Assembly: GCF_038958875.1 (NCBI RefSeq)
Contig: NZ_CP152407.1
Span: 4,590,501 to 4,654,500, forward strand
DNA from: Acidovorax sp. FHTAMBA
GTDB lineage: Bacteria; Pseudomonadota; Gammaproteobacteria; Burkholderiales; Burkholderiaceae_C
Length of the DNA: 64,000 bases
Direction of reading: 5' to 3'
Positions 23,784-32,371 of the stretch are shown one piece after another. The translations under genes were made by a program, and so were the position numbers. Each line of letters opens with the position of its first letter. The first letter of the stretch is position 1. The notes beneath the pieces were generated by a model. That model saw nothing but the letters and a program-made list of their open reading frames with translations, had not been told where the DNA came from and did not search any database.

Positions 23784-24946
23784 ACCCATCGATGAAAAAA
23801 ACCAAGGCAACCAGCATGTTTCATGTTTTCGGCTTGAGTGTCATCACGTGCATCGCGGCGATGTTCCCACCTGTTGCCGTCGCAGCGCCAGGTGCCCATG
23901 GGCCGAACGGTGAGCATCTAGATGCCCCCACGGCGGTCAGCGCATCCGGTTTGATGCGGTTGCCAGACGGCAGTGTCAACGTTCCGATGCTCGCCCAACG
24001 GCGCCTGGGCATCCTCACGCAGCTGACCCTGGAAACCCAGGCTGCAGCCACCATCGAATTGTCAGCGCGGGTGGTGATGGACCCTAATGCGAGCGGCCGC
24101 GTTCAGGCAATCCATGGGGGCCGGATCGAAGCGGGCCCTCGCGGCCTACCGATCGCCGGCCAGACCGTGCGCCAGGGGGAGGTACTGGCCTATGTGGCCC
24201 ACCATGCAGAGCCCTATGCGCTGGCAAATCAACAGGCCCAACTGGCGGAGTTGCGCAGCGGCCGGGAGCTGGCTGCACAGCGGGTGCAGCGGCTGCAGTC
24301 CCTCGAAGGCACGGTGCCGCGCAAGGAGATCGAGGCCGCACGTGCTGAGCTACAGAGCCTCACCGCGCGCGAGAAAAGCATTGGAGCGAGCCTGGCTGCC
24401 CGAGAGGCCTTGCTGGCTCCCGTCTCCGGCGTGATTGCCAGAGCCGACGCAACCAAAGGCCAGGTGGTTGAGGCCCGCGAAGTGTTGTTCGAGGTGATTG
24501 ACCCTGCACGAGTGTTGGTGGAGGCCACTACGGCAGATCCTGGCTTGCCCGCACGCACGGGTACAGCCCACTTGCAGGGGGTGCTTGGCGTCAAGCTGCA
24601 GCTGATCGGCGCTGCGCGCAGCCTGCGTGATGGCGTCCTCCCGATGACTTTCAGGGCCGTCCCGGAGCAATCGGGCACAGCCTTGCCGCTGGCGGTCGGA
24701 CAGCCCGTCACCGTCGTGGCCTCGCTGAACGAGCAGGTGAAGGGCTTCGTCCTGCCTGCGCAGGCCGTTGTGCGCAACAGTGCCAACGAACCGGTGGTCT
24801 GGATCAAGTCCGGTGCAGAGCGCTACATTCCCCAGCCGGTGCAGTACCGGTCCCTGGACGCCGCCACGGTGGTCGTCACGCAGGGCCTGGGCGCTGACAA
24901 CCGCGTCGTGGTGCAAGGTGCACCGCTCATCGCACAGATCCGCTGA
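23780..24946 (+). CDS. Periplasmic adaptor (membrane fusion) subunit
   Basis: 388 aa from GTG 23780, which has AGAGGAGG 7 nt upstream; ATG 23792 is the alternative. Signal segment, then mature start APGAHGPNGEHLDAP shared with the preceding protein. Barrel-sandwich and helical hairpin elements are seen (GGRIEAGPRGLPIAGQTVRQ, EVLAYVAHHAEPYALANQQA, LAPVSGVIARADATKGQVVE) followed by the beta-barrel and the membrane-proximal domain. It is the CzcB/CusB-type component linking the pump to the outer membrane channel. No N-terminal metal-binding HMBD like that of CusB in this window. Confidence 0.8.
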   Translation: MNPSMKKTKATSMFHVFGLSVITCIAAMFPPVAVAAPGAHGPNGEHLDAPTAVSASGLMRLPDGSVNVPMLAQRRLGILTQLTLETQAAATIELSARVVMDPNASGRVQAIHGGRIEAGPRGLPIAGQTVRQGEVLAYVAHHAEPYALANQQAQLAELRSGRELAAQRVQRLQSLEGTVPRKEIEAARAELQSLTAREKSIGASLAAREALLAPVSGVIARADATKGQVVEAREVLFEVIDPARVLVEATTADPGLPARTGTAHLQGVLGVKLQLIGAARSLRDGVLPMTFRAVPEQSGTALPLAVGQPVTVVASLNEQVKGFVLPAQAVVRNSANEPVVWIKSGAERYIPQPVQYRSLDAATVVVTQGLGADNRVVVQGAPLIAQIR

Positions 24947-24960
24947 ACGGAGCCCACGCA

Positions 24961-27900
24961 ATGTTCAATTGGATCGTAAGGAACAGCCTTCACAACCGCC
25001 TGTTCGTCCTGGCGGTCGCGGCGCTGCTGATGGTCTACGGGGCCATCACCGCATGGCGCACGCCAGTCGATGTGTTTCCCGACCTCAACAAACCCCTGGT
25101 CACCGTCTTGACGGAAGCAGGAGGTATGGCGCCCGAAGAAGTCGAGCAGCTGGTGACCTTCCCTCTGGAGACCGCGCTCAACGGCATGCCGGGGGTCACG
25201 CGGGTTCGCTCTACATCTGGGGTTGGCCTGTCCATTCTCTATGCCGAGTTCGATTGGGGGACCGATATCTACCGCAACCGCCAGCTCGTGGCGGAGCGCC
25301 TGGCACTGGTGCGGGAGCAACTCCCCGGGGGCATCACGCCCGTCATGGGGCCAGTGTCTTCCATCATGGGCGAAGTCATGCTCATCGCACTGCCGTTGGC
25401 AGCAGGCGATGGTAAGGCCGCCGCAGCGACACCCATGCAGGCCCGTGAGTACGCGGACTTCGTGCTGCGCCCAAGACTGCTGTCGATTCCAGGGGTTTCA
25501 CAGGTCATCCCCATCGGCGGCGAAGTGCGCCAGTTGCGGGTGGAGCCGGACACGGCACGCATGGCACAGTTCGGGGTGACATTGACGCAGATCGAGCAGG
25601 CCCTTCGAGGCTTTGCGGGGAATGCGGGAGGTGGCTTCATCGACCTCAACAGCCGTGAATTCCTCATCCGCCACATCGGCCGTACCAGCCGTGTCGAGGA
25701 CCTGCAGGGCGTGGCGGTGGCCTGGAAGGATGGCCGAGCCATCTTGCTGGAACAGGTGGCCAATGTCCGGTTCGCTGCCGCCATGAAGCGCGGTGACGCC
25801 GGATACAGCGGCGTGCCTGCCGTCATCGTCAGTGTGCAAAAGCAGCCTGCGGCCGATACCGTCAAGCTCACCCACGCCATCGAAGCGGCATTGGGGGATC
25901 TCAAACAGGGGCTGCCCGTGGGCTTGGCTGCTCCGAAGGTGTTGTTTCGTCAGGCGGACTTCATCGAGGCGTCCATCGGCAACGTGACCGAGGCTTTGCG
26001 GGACGGTGCCATCATGGTGGCCATCGTGTTGTTCGCCTTCCTGTTGTCCGCGCGAACCACTTTGATCTCGCTCGTGGCGATACCCCTGTCGCTGGCCGTG
26101 ACAGCCATGGTGTTCCGGCTGCTGGATCAGTCCATCAACGTCATGACCCTGGGCGGCCTGGCGATTGCCATTGGCGAGCTGGTAGACGATGCGGTGGTGG
26201 ATGTGGAGAACATCCTGCGCAGGCTGAAGCAGAACCGTGCCCAGGGCAATCCACTGTCCATGCTGGAGGTCGTGCGCCGGGCGAGCGTGGAAGTCCGCTC
26301 GGGCATCGTCTACGCCACCGCCATCGTGGTGCTGGTGTTTGTGCCGCTGTTCGCGCTGCCGGGCATTGAAGGACGCCTGTTCACGCCCCTGGGCATCGCC
26401 TACATTGTGTCGGTGCTGGCATCGATGCTGGTCTCGATGACGGTGACGCCGGTGTTGTGTCTTTACCTGTTGCCGGGGATGAAACGGCTGGACCACGGTG
26501 ACAGTACGCTGGTCGCCTGGCTCAAGCGGCGGGATGCGCAAGTGCTCAGCTGGTCGTTTTCTCGCGCCAAGGTGCTGATGGCTGTCGCTGCACTGGCGGT
26601 AGCTGCAGCAGCTGCAAGCGTCCCGTTTTTTCCACGCGCCTTTCTGCCTGCCTTCAATGAGGGTTCGCTGGTGTTGGGCATGGTGTTCAACCCAGGCACT
26701 GCGCTGGCGGAAGCCAATCGCATGGGGGCGTTGGCCGAGATGCTGATCGCAGAGGTCCCTGAGGTCACCCAAGTCGGGCGCCGGACGGGGCGGGCCGAGC
26801 TGGATGAACATGCCGAAGGCGTGCATTCGGCCGAGATTGATGTGGACCTGAAGCGGTCCGCCCGGGGCCGCGAGGCCGTGATGGCAGACATCCGTGCCCG
26901 TTTGGCCGTCCTTCCAGCCCAGGTGGCCATTGGCCAGCCTATCTCCCACCGCCTGGATCACCTCTTGTCAGGGGTGCGGGCGCAGATCGCGCTCAAGATC
27001 TTCGGCGACGATACGGACACCTTGCGGGGCCTGGCCGAACAGATGCGCCAGGGACTCTCGGGCGTTCCAGGGCTCGTGGATCTGACGGTGGAAAAGCAGG
27101 TGCTGATCCCCCAGATCACGGTACGGCTGGACCACCGCAAGGCCGCGCAGGTTGGGCTGTCTCCGGGCGAGGCGGTGCGGGTGCTGCAGGCCCTGACGGA
27201 TGGTGCCCATGGTGCGCAGATTGTGGACGGCCTGCGCCGCTATGAACTGGTGCTGCGCCTGCCCGATGACAAACGCAGTCCTCAGGATCTGGCTCGCACG
27301 CTGATCGACACGCCTGCGGGGCAGATACCGGTGTCTGCCATCGCCACGGTCCAGGAAACCGATGGACCCAACCAGATTGGCCGAGAAAACGGTCGTCGGC
27401 GCATCGTCGTTTATGCCAACACGGACGGCTCCGACATGGGCCGCGTCATTGCCGACATTCGTGCGGTGATGGCAAAGACGCCAATGCCCCCTGGGACCTT
27501 CCTGAGCCTGGAAGGCCAGTTCCAGGCCCAGGAGCAAGCGATGCAACTGATCGTCGGCTTGTCGCTGGTGTCTTTGGCAATGATCTTTCTCGTTCTGTAT
27601 GTACGCTACAAGTCGGCGGTGTTGGCCGGGATCATCATGGCCAACATTCCGCTTGCGCTGATCGGCAGCGTAGCAGCGATGTGGCTGGCGGGGGTGAGCC
27701 TGTCTGTTGCATCCATGGTGGGCTTCATCACGCTGGCGGGCATTGCCACGCGCAACGGGATTTTGAAAGTCAGCCACTACATCAACCTGTGCAAGTTCGA
27801 GGGAGAGGTCTTCGGCCAACCCATGATCGTGCGCGGCTCGCTGGAGCGGTTGACCCCGGTGTTGATGACGGCGCTGGTGGCAGCCTTTGCGCTGACCCCG

Positions 27901-28107
27901 CTGCTGTTGGCGGCCGATGCACCTGGTAAGGAAATCCTGCATCCGGTGGCGGTCGTGATTTTTGGTGGACTCGTCAGCTCAACCTTGCTGGACACGCTGC
28001 TGACGCCCGTGATGTTCTGGCTTTTCGGCGAAAGTGCGACCCGGCGCTTGATTGAGGGCGGCAGCGCACAAGCTGAAAGCGAACCGACAAGCCAGGAGGC
28101 CTTCTGA
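24961..28107 (+). CDS. Heavy-metal RND efflux pump (CzcA/CusA family)
   Basis: 1048-aa inner membrane proton antiporter with twelve transmembrane segments and two large periplasmic loops. The fourth-helix signature reads GELVDDAVVDVENI, unlike the DAAIVMIEN of the CusA at 35.5 kb, and as far as I recall typical of the HME5 group rather than classical CzcA. Substrate therefore not assigned; divalent cations are likely from the His-rich partners. N-terminus MFNWIVRNSLHNRLFV lacks a signal peptide. It is followed 100 bp later by a secreted protein and then a DMT exporter. Intact, no frameshift. Confidence 0.85.
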   Translation: MFNWIVRNSLHNRLFVLAVAALLMVYGAITAWRTPVDVFPDLNKPLVTVLTEAGGMAPEEVEQLVTFPLETALNGMPGVTRVRSTSGVGLSILYAEFDWGTDIYRNRQLVAERLALVREQLPGGITPVMGPVSSIMGEVMLIALPLAAGDGKAAAATPMQAREYADFVLRPRLLSIPGVSQVIPIGGEVRQLRVEPDTARMAQFGVTLTQIEQALRGFAGNAGGGFIDLNSREFLIRHIGRTSRVEDLQGVAVAWKDGRAILLEQVANVRFAAAMKRGDAGYSGVPAVIVSVQKQPAADTVKLTHAIEAALGDLKQGLPVGLAAPKVLFRQADFIEASIGNVTEALRDGAIMVAIVLFAFLLSARTTLISLVAIPLSLAVTAMVFRLLDQSINVMTLGGLAIAIGELVDDAVVDVENILRRLKQNRAQGNPLSMLEVVRRASVEVRSGIVYATAIVVLVFVPLFALPGIEGRLFTPLGIAYIVSVLASMLVSMTVTPVLCLYLLPGMKRLDHGDSTLVAWLKRRDAQVLSWSFSRAKVLMAVAALAVAAAAASVPFFPRAFLPAFNEGSLVLGMVFNPGTALAEANRMGALAEMLIAEVPEVTQVGRRTGRAELDEHAEGVHSAEIDVDLKRSARGREAVMADIRARLAVLPAQVAIGQPISHRLDHLLSGVRAQIALKIFGDDTDTLRGLAEQMRQGLSGVPGLVDLTVEKQVLIPQITVRLDHRKAAQVGLSPGEAVRVLQALTDGAHGAQIVDGLRRYELVLRLPDDKRSPQDLARTLIDTPAGQIPVSAIATVQETDGPNQIGRENGRRRIVVYANTDGSDMGRVIADIRAVMAKTPMPPGTFLSLEGQFQAQEQAMQLIVGLSLVSLAMIFLVLYVRYKSAVLAGIIMANIPLALIGSVAAMWLAGVSLSVASMVGFITLAGIATRNGILKVSHYINLCKFEGEVFGQPMIVRGSLERLTPVLMTALVAAFALTPLLLAADAPGKEILHPVAVVIFGGLVSSTLLDTLLTPVMFWLFGESATRRLIEGGSAQAESEPTSQEAF

Positions 28108-28207
28108 CCCCAGGCTCCAGCTGAATTTTCCGCAAATTTCTGATAGGCCTGGGCGCGCTGCCTTTTGAAGCGCGCCAGTGAATCAATCTCAACAGAAGGA
28201 AATCCAA

Positions 28208-28603
28208 ATGACCATGAAAAAGAACTTCTCCCAACTGATGGCAGCCACCGCAATCGTGATGGCATCCCTGGCGAGTGCGCCTGCGGCAATGGCCCACGGT
28301 GCAGCCGAGCCTGCGCACGGCGGCGTGGTGCAAACTGCCTCTGATCTGTCGTTCGAGCTGGTCGCCACCGCTGACGGCGCGGCAATCTACATCGTGGACC
28401 ACGACGAGGATGCGGACGCATCCAAGTTCGGCGGCAAGGTCACCGTGCTCAACGGCGCCGAAAAGGCAGAGGCGCCCCTGAAATCAGCAGGCGGCAACAA
28501 GCTGGAGGCCAAGGGCGTGAGGTTGGTCAAGGGCACAAAGGTGGTTGCGCTGATCACGACCAACAGCAAAAAGACCGTCACTGTTCGATTCACGGTGAAG
28601 TAA
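28208..28603 (+). CDS. Small secreted protein of the efflux operon
   Basis: 131 aa, start ATG 28208 with AAGGAAA upstream. Signal peptide (ending AMA), mature N-terminus HGAAEPAHGGVV with two His pairs, then a compact beta-rich region (LSFELVATADGAAIYIVDHDED, GGKVTVLNGAEK, VVALITTNSKKTVTVRFTVK). It resembles small periplasmic proteins found next to HME-RND genes; possibly a metal chaperone for the adaptor. Unnamed family. It lies between the pump and the DMT exporter and is probably cotranscribed. Confidence 0.6.
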   Translation: MTMKKNFSQLMAATAIVMASLASAPAAMAHGAAEPAHGGVVQTASDLSFELVATADGAAIYIVDHDEDADASKFGGKVTVLNGAEKAEAPLKSAGGNKLEAKGVRLVKGTKVVALITTNSKKTVTVRFTVK

Positions 28604-28608
28604 GGCCC

Positions 28609-29664
28609 ATGGCGCGCGGCTCTCTGTCCTTGCCTGCACTGCAAGGCGGTCTGCTGGCCTTGCTGGCCGCAGCCTTGTTTGGCATCAGCACCCCGCTGGT
28701 TCAACGGCTGGGTGCTGGGCTGGGGGCGTTCACGACGGCTGCGCTGCTGTATGCGGGGGCGGCTGTCGTTGGTGCCTTGTCCCTGCGGACCGCTGCTCAC
28801 GAGGCAAGGTTGCAGAGATCCGACGCCTGGCGCCTCATCGGCATGGCAGGGTTTGGCGCTGCCCTAGGTCCTGTCGCCCTGTCCTGGGGTCTGCAACACA
28901 CAAGCGGTGCCAGCGCGTCGCTCATGCTCACGCTGGAAGCGCTGTTCACAGCCACTCTGGCGTGGTGGTTGTATAGCGAGACCATGGACCGCCGTGTGTG
29001 GGCAGCCATGCTTCTTTTGCTGGCCGGTGGCATGGCTTTGGTCGTGGACCAGGGCCTGGAGGGCGGCACGCAGCTGCTCGGTCTGCTTGCGGTGCTACTG
29101 GCGACGGTGGCCTGGGGCGTGGACAACACCCTGTCCCGGGGACTGGCCGAGCGCGATCCCAGCCAGGTCGTAATGGCAAAGGCCTCGCTGGGAGCCGCTG
29201 CGACAGCATGTCTTGCCACGGCGTGGGGCGAGCCTTTGCCCTCCCTGACGGCAGCTCTAGGGCTCTTTGCCGTGGGGGCCACGGGGTATGGCTTGAGTCT
29301 TCGGTTCTACCTTCTAGCGCAGCGGGCTTTTGGGGCGGCGCGGACTGGCTCCGTGTTCGCCTTTGCACCTTTCATCGGTGCGGCTGTAGCGTTCGGCTTC
29401 GGTGAACGGTCTGCGGGGTGGCTGATGCTGCTCGGTGGTCTTCTGATGCTTGCGGGGGTGCTGCTGCATTTGGCCGAGAGCCACGGGCATGAACATACGC
29501 ACGAGCCGATGGAGCATGAGCACGCCCACCGTCATGACGATGGACACCATTCGCACGTTCATGACGTGATGCCCACGGGGAGCCACAGCCATGTGCACTT
29601 CCATGAGCCGGTCACCCACGCCCATCCCCATGCGCCGGATGTTCACCACCAGCACAGGCATTGA
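28609..29664 (+). CDS. DMT/EamA exporter with a His-rich tail
   Basis: 351 aa. Two EamA repeats with ten hydrophobic segments (residues 1-290: LLAALFGISTPLVQRLGAGL, then LATVAWGVDNTLSRGLAE) and a polar C-terminal tail of about 60 residues holding more than 20 His in patterns such as HGHEHTHEPM, HEHAHRHDDGHHSHVH and HAHPHAPDVHHQHRH. The tail would lie in the cytoplasm or periplasm depending on topology and probably binds Zn, Ni or Co. Coded at the end of the metal efflux operon, 5 bp after the previous stop. A metal exporter is the best guess. Confidence 0.7.
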   Translation: MARGSLSLPALQGGLLALLAAALFGISTPLVQRLGAGLGAFTTAALLYAGAAVVGALSLRTAAHEARLQRSDAWRLIGMAGFGAALGPVALSWGLQHTSGASASLMLTLEALFTATLAWWLYSETMDRRVWAAMLLLLAGGMALVVDQGLEGGTQLLGLLAVLLATVAWGVDNTLSRGLAERDPSQVVMAKASLGAAATACLATAWGEPLPSLTAALGLFAVGATGYGLSLRFYLLAQRAFGAARTGSVFAFAPFIGAAVAFGFGERSAGWLMLLGGLLMLAGVLLHLAESHGHEHTHEPMEHEHAHRHDDGHHSHVHDVMPTGSHSHVHFHEPVTHAHPHAPDVHHQHRH

Positions 29665-29706
29665 CCAGAACAGATGTCCCAAGACTGTGGCAAAGGAACT
29701 TTAACG

Positions 29707-30078
29707 ATGAAAAACTCGATGCTGTCGATTGCTACTGCGCTGGCTTTGCTGGTGCTTTCAGGCTGTAGCACCCCAGTCTATGAAAACCAATACGCTGTGT
29801 CCGAAGGCTGGAGAATCGGCAAGGTCACCAAACTGGTCACCGCAGAAGAATTCTTGAAGACAGGTAGCCCTCGCTGCCAGGGAATGGAGATTCGCCCCAA
29901 TGACCGCTTTGCATTCATCCAAAGGCAAGTGACCCGAGCGCGCGGGCACTTCGCCAAAGTGGACCCGGGCACTGGTATAGCAGTGGGCGACAAGGTTTAC
30001 TTCAACGCGTGGAAGTGTGACCAACCTCCAATAGTGCCGAAGGTCCCGCGTGGGGCCAAGGCGGGGCAAACGCCGTAG
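29707..30078 (+). CDS. Small lipoprotein
   Basis: 123 aa, ATG 29707. Signal and lipobox LVLSGC (Cys about residue 19), then a soluble domain with two Cys (PRCQGMEIRP and FNAWKCDQPPIV). It ends VPKVPRGAKAGQTP. It follows the DMT exporter in the same direction and may be the last gene of the operon. Family not recognised. The two Cys could form a disulphide or ligate metal. Confidence 0.55.
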   Translation: MKNSMLSIATALALLVLSGCSTPVYENQYAVSEGWRIGKVTKLVTAEEFLKTGSPRCQGMEIRPNDRFAFIQRQVTRARGHFAKVDPGTGIAVGDKVYFNAWKCDQPPIVPKVPRGAKAGQTP

Positions 30079-30094
30079 AGACTGACGAGGGGCC

Positions 30095-30369
30095 TCAACG
30101 AGACGGACTCTTTCTGACCGTGCCTGCGTACACCACACTGCCCGCATCGCGGTACTGCAATTCCTCCCCCACGCGCACCACGTCAAAACAGACGGGCGAG
30201 ACCTTGCTGACCTGGGCAGCAGCAGGCAGAGTTGGTTGTTCTGCGTGCTCCAGCGTCCGGCGCGTGTGCGGCCGTTTTCTGAACGCTCTAGGCGGCCATC
30301 CAGGAAGTAGTCATGCCCCCAATGACGCCCGTCGGTGTCATGGAGTCGAGGCGCGAATTGGGTTGCCAC
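30095..30369 (-). pseudogene. Frameshifted remnant of a small exported protein
   Basis: On the minus strand, one frame reads DGRHWGHDYFLDGRLERSENGRTRAGRW then STQNNQLCLLLP; the sense then moves to the next frame, which reads VSKVSPVCFDVVRVGEELQY then RDAGSVVYAGTVRKSPSR to a TGA at 30097. The two parts look like one small Cys-containing beta protein split by a single-base change near 30220. No signal peptide start is visible. It faces the efflux operon end to end. Family not named. Confidence 0.45.
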
Positions 30370-30478
30370 ATTTGCCGACCCTGTTAGCCTGAACTCCAGT
30401 ATGGAAGGGCTTGGACGTCCGGTATGTGGGTCAGACCAGAAATCTGTGCTCTGGCACCAGAAGACTGCAATTGTTTAG

Positions 30479-31630
30479 GGCAACGCTGATTAAGGTCCAC
30501 CATTGAGAGGGGTCAAACGTTATCCGCAGATGAAGCAGCAGACCTTGGCAATGGCCGCAGATCAAGACAACGGATTCGAGCATTCGCGCAAACCCACCCG
30601 ACGCGAAGAGTTCTTGCGGACCATGGAGACAATAGTGCCATGGGCCGCTCTGTGCCAGGTGATAGAGCCGCACTACCCCAAAGCAGGCAACGGCCGCCCG
30701 CCCATTGGCCTTGAGCGCATGCTGCGCATCCACTTCCTGCAGCACTGGTTCAACCTGGCCGATCTGGCGTGCGAAGAGGCCCTGTACGACAGTGCCAGCC
30801 TGCGCCGCTTTGTGGGCATTGACCTGGGCCGCGAGCGCGTGCCCGATGCCACCACGCTGCTGAAGTTTCGCAAGCTGCTCAATGAGCACAAACTGGGTGA
30901 AGCCCTGTTTGCCCAGGTAGGCCAGCAACTGCAAGAGCGCGGCTTCAAGGTCAACACCGGCACCATCGTGGATGCCACTATTCAATCGCAGCGCCCAGCT
31001 CCACCAAGAACGCCGACAAGGCGCGCGACCCCGACATGCACCAGACCCGCAAAGGCCAGCAATGGTATTTCGGCATGAAGCTGCACATTGGCGTGGACAG
31101 CCAAAGCGGGCTGGCGCACAGCGCCGTGGTGACGGCGGCCAACGTGCATGACAAACACCCGCTGCCCGATCTGCTGCATGGCAACGAGCAGCGCGTGTAC
31201 GGCGACTCGGCCTACGCCAGCCAGAAGACTCTGATCCGGGGCAAGGCGCCCCAAGCCAAAGACTTCACCAACCAGCGCACACGCAGGTGCGGGGTGGTCG
31301 ACCAGACGCAGCGGTCCAAGAACCGCAACAAGTCCCGCATCCGCGCTCGCGTAGAGCATCTATTCGGGGTGGTCAAGCGGCTGTGGGGCTTTGGCAAGGT
31401 GCGCTATCGCGGGCTGCAAAAGAACGCCACGCGCGCGTTCACGGCCTTGGCGCTGGCCAACATCTACCTTGCCCGAGGGCGCCTGCAGGGACAGGTGCGC
31501 CCGTAAGGGTCTGAAGGGGGCTCAAAGGCTCCCGAAACAGGCCCTGTGGGGCAAAGTCCGGCATCTTTGCGGGCCATTTGGCATTCAAATGGCTGTGCAA
31601 TGGAGTTGACGCTACTTGATCAGCATTGCC
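30479..31630 (+). mobile_element. IS5-family insertion sequence
   Basis: 1152-bp IS with 16-bp terminal repeats GGCAACGCTGATTAAG (30479-30494) and its near-mirror (31615-31630, two mismatches). It is flanked by TTAG on both sides (30475-30478 and 31631-31634), a 4-bp target duplication of the YTAR type known for IS5. It carries one transposase, now frameshifted. The preserved duplication indicates insertion at this site rather than recombination between copies. Confidence 0.85.
30530..31506 (+). pseudogene. IS5-family transposase, frameshifted
   Basis: The DDE transposase reads MKQQTLAMAADQ... to VNTGTIVDATI in one frame and continues from about 30985 in another frame as APSSTKNADKARDPDMHQTR, with the first Asp (TIVDATI), the second (YGDSAYASQ) and the Glu (ARVEHLFGVVKRLWG) present. 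The frame change fits a 2-bp insertion near 30977-30985 (ATT-CA-ATC in place of ATC-ATC). Otherwise length and motifs match the ISL/IS5 group. Transposition from this copy should need help from another. Confidence 0.8.
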
Positions 31631-31634
31631 TTAG

Positions 31635-31984
31635 GGTTGTGGGATACCTGCCCGGAACTGGCACCCAAACGACGATCACCCACGGCCTGAGGGCAGGTGT
31701 CGCACAAGCCTCGATGGAGGAAACCGCGAAGAACGCCAACGCAGGTGTTCAGGGCGCAAACGCTATGGGGTTTTGGGCAGCGGCTTGACGGCCAAGGTCC
31801 GCAGGCAAGTGGGGCTGGTGTCCCATCGTATGTGGTTGTGGCCCGGGGGCAGCAGCGGTGGCGTGCCTTTCGCCTGGCGCGGCATGCGTTCTGAAGCGCC
31901 GTTCGCAACACCGGGCGCGCGCCGATCCCGCCGACAGACCCAAGCGCATCGACATCCAAGACAAGTGGTGGTTCAGGGGCCTGT
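31635..31984. other. Debris between the IS5 copy and the IS91 fragment
   Basis: 350 bp with no convincing gene. On the minus strand it follows the IS91 transposase fragment and may be the 3' end region of that element. Open frames in it have no start signals or recognisable motifs. Confidence 0.4.
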
Positions 31985-32371
31985 TCATGATGGAGGTGGC
32001 GCCCGAATGGCCTGCCCGCGCATGAGACATTGCAGGATGGTCATCGCCTGGCCGCAGTGTCGGCAGACGAAGATCGGCGGCACTGCGTTGGGCGGTAGGT
32101 CGGCTTGCTCCTCGCTGCTGGGTGAGGCGGCTTGCGCCGGGACGACCTCCAACAACTGGCGCGCCAGCGCAAGGCATTCCCTGCGGTTGCCATTGGCCAG
32201 CAAGCCATAGTGGCGGATGCGATGGAAACCGCCGGGCAGCACATGCAGCAGGAATCTGCGCATGAACTCCTGGGGCGCCAGCGTCATGGTCTTGTGGCGC
32301 GTGCTCCCCTTGGCCCGGTAGTCCTTCCACTTAAAAATTACCCCGCGCTCATCCATCGCAACAAGCCGGCT
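31985..32371 (-). pseudogene. IS91-family transposase, C-terminal fragment
   Basis: The last about 125 codons of a Y2 (HUH) IS91-type transposase: FKWKDYRAKGSTRHKTMTL, APQEFMRRFLLHVLPGGFHR, IRHYGLLANGNRRECLALAR and a C-terminal CRHCGQAMTIL zinc-like motif. The catalytic N-terminus is missing. The fragment ends abruptly at about 32371, where the relaxase fragment in the opposite direction begins, so one joined the other by insertion or recombination. Nonfunctional. Confidence 0.75.

Noticed and set aside
31749..32330. Minus-strand open frame of 193 codons overlapping the IS91 fragment
   Set aside because: It is in a different frame from the transposase and its sequence is low-complexity Arg/Pro/Ala without motifs.
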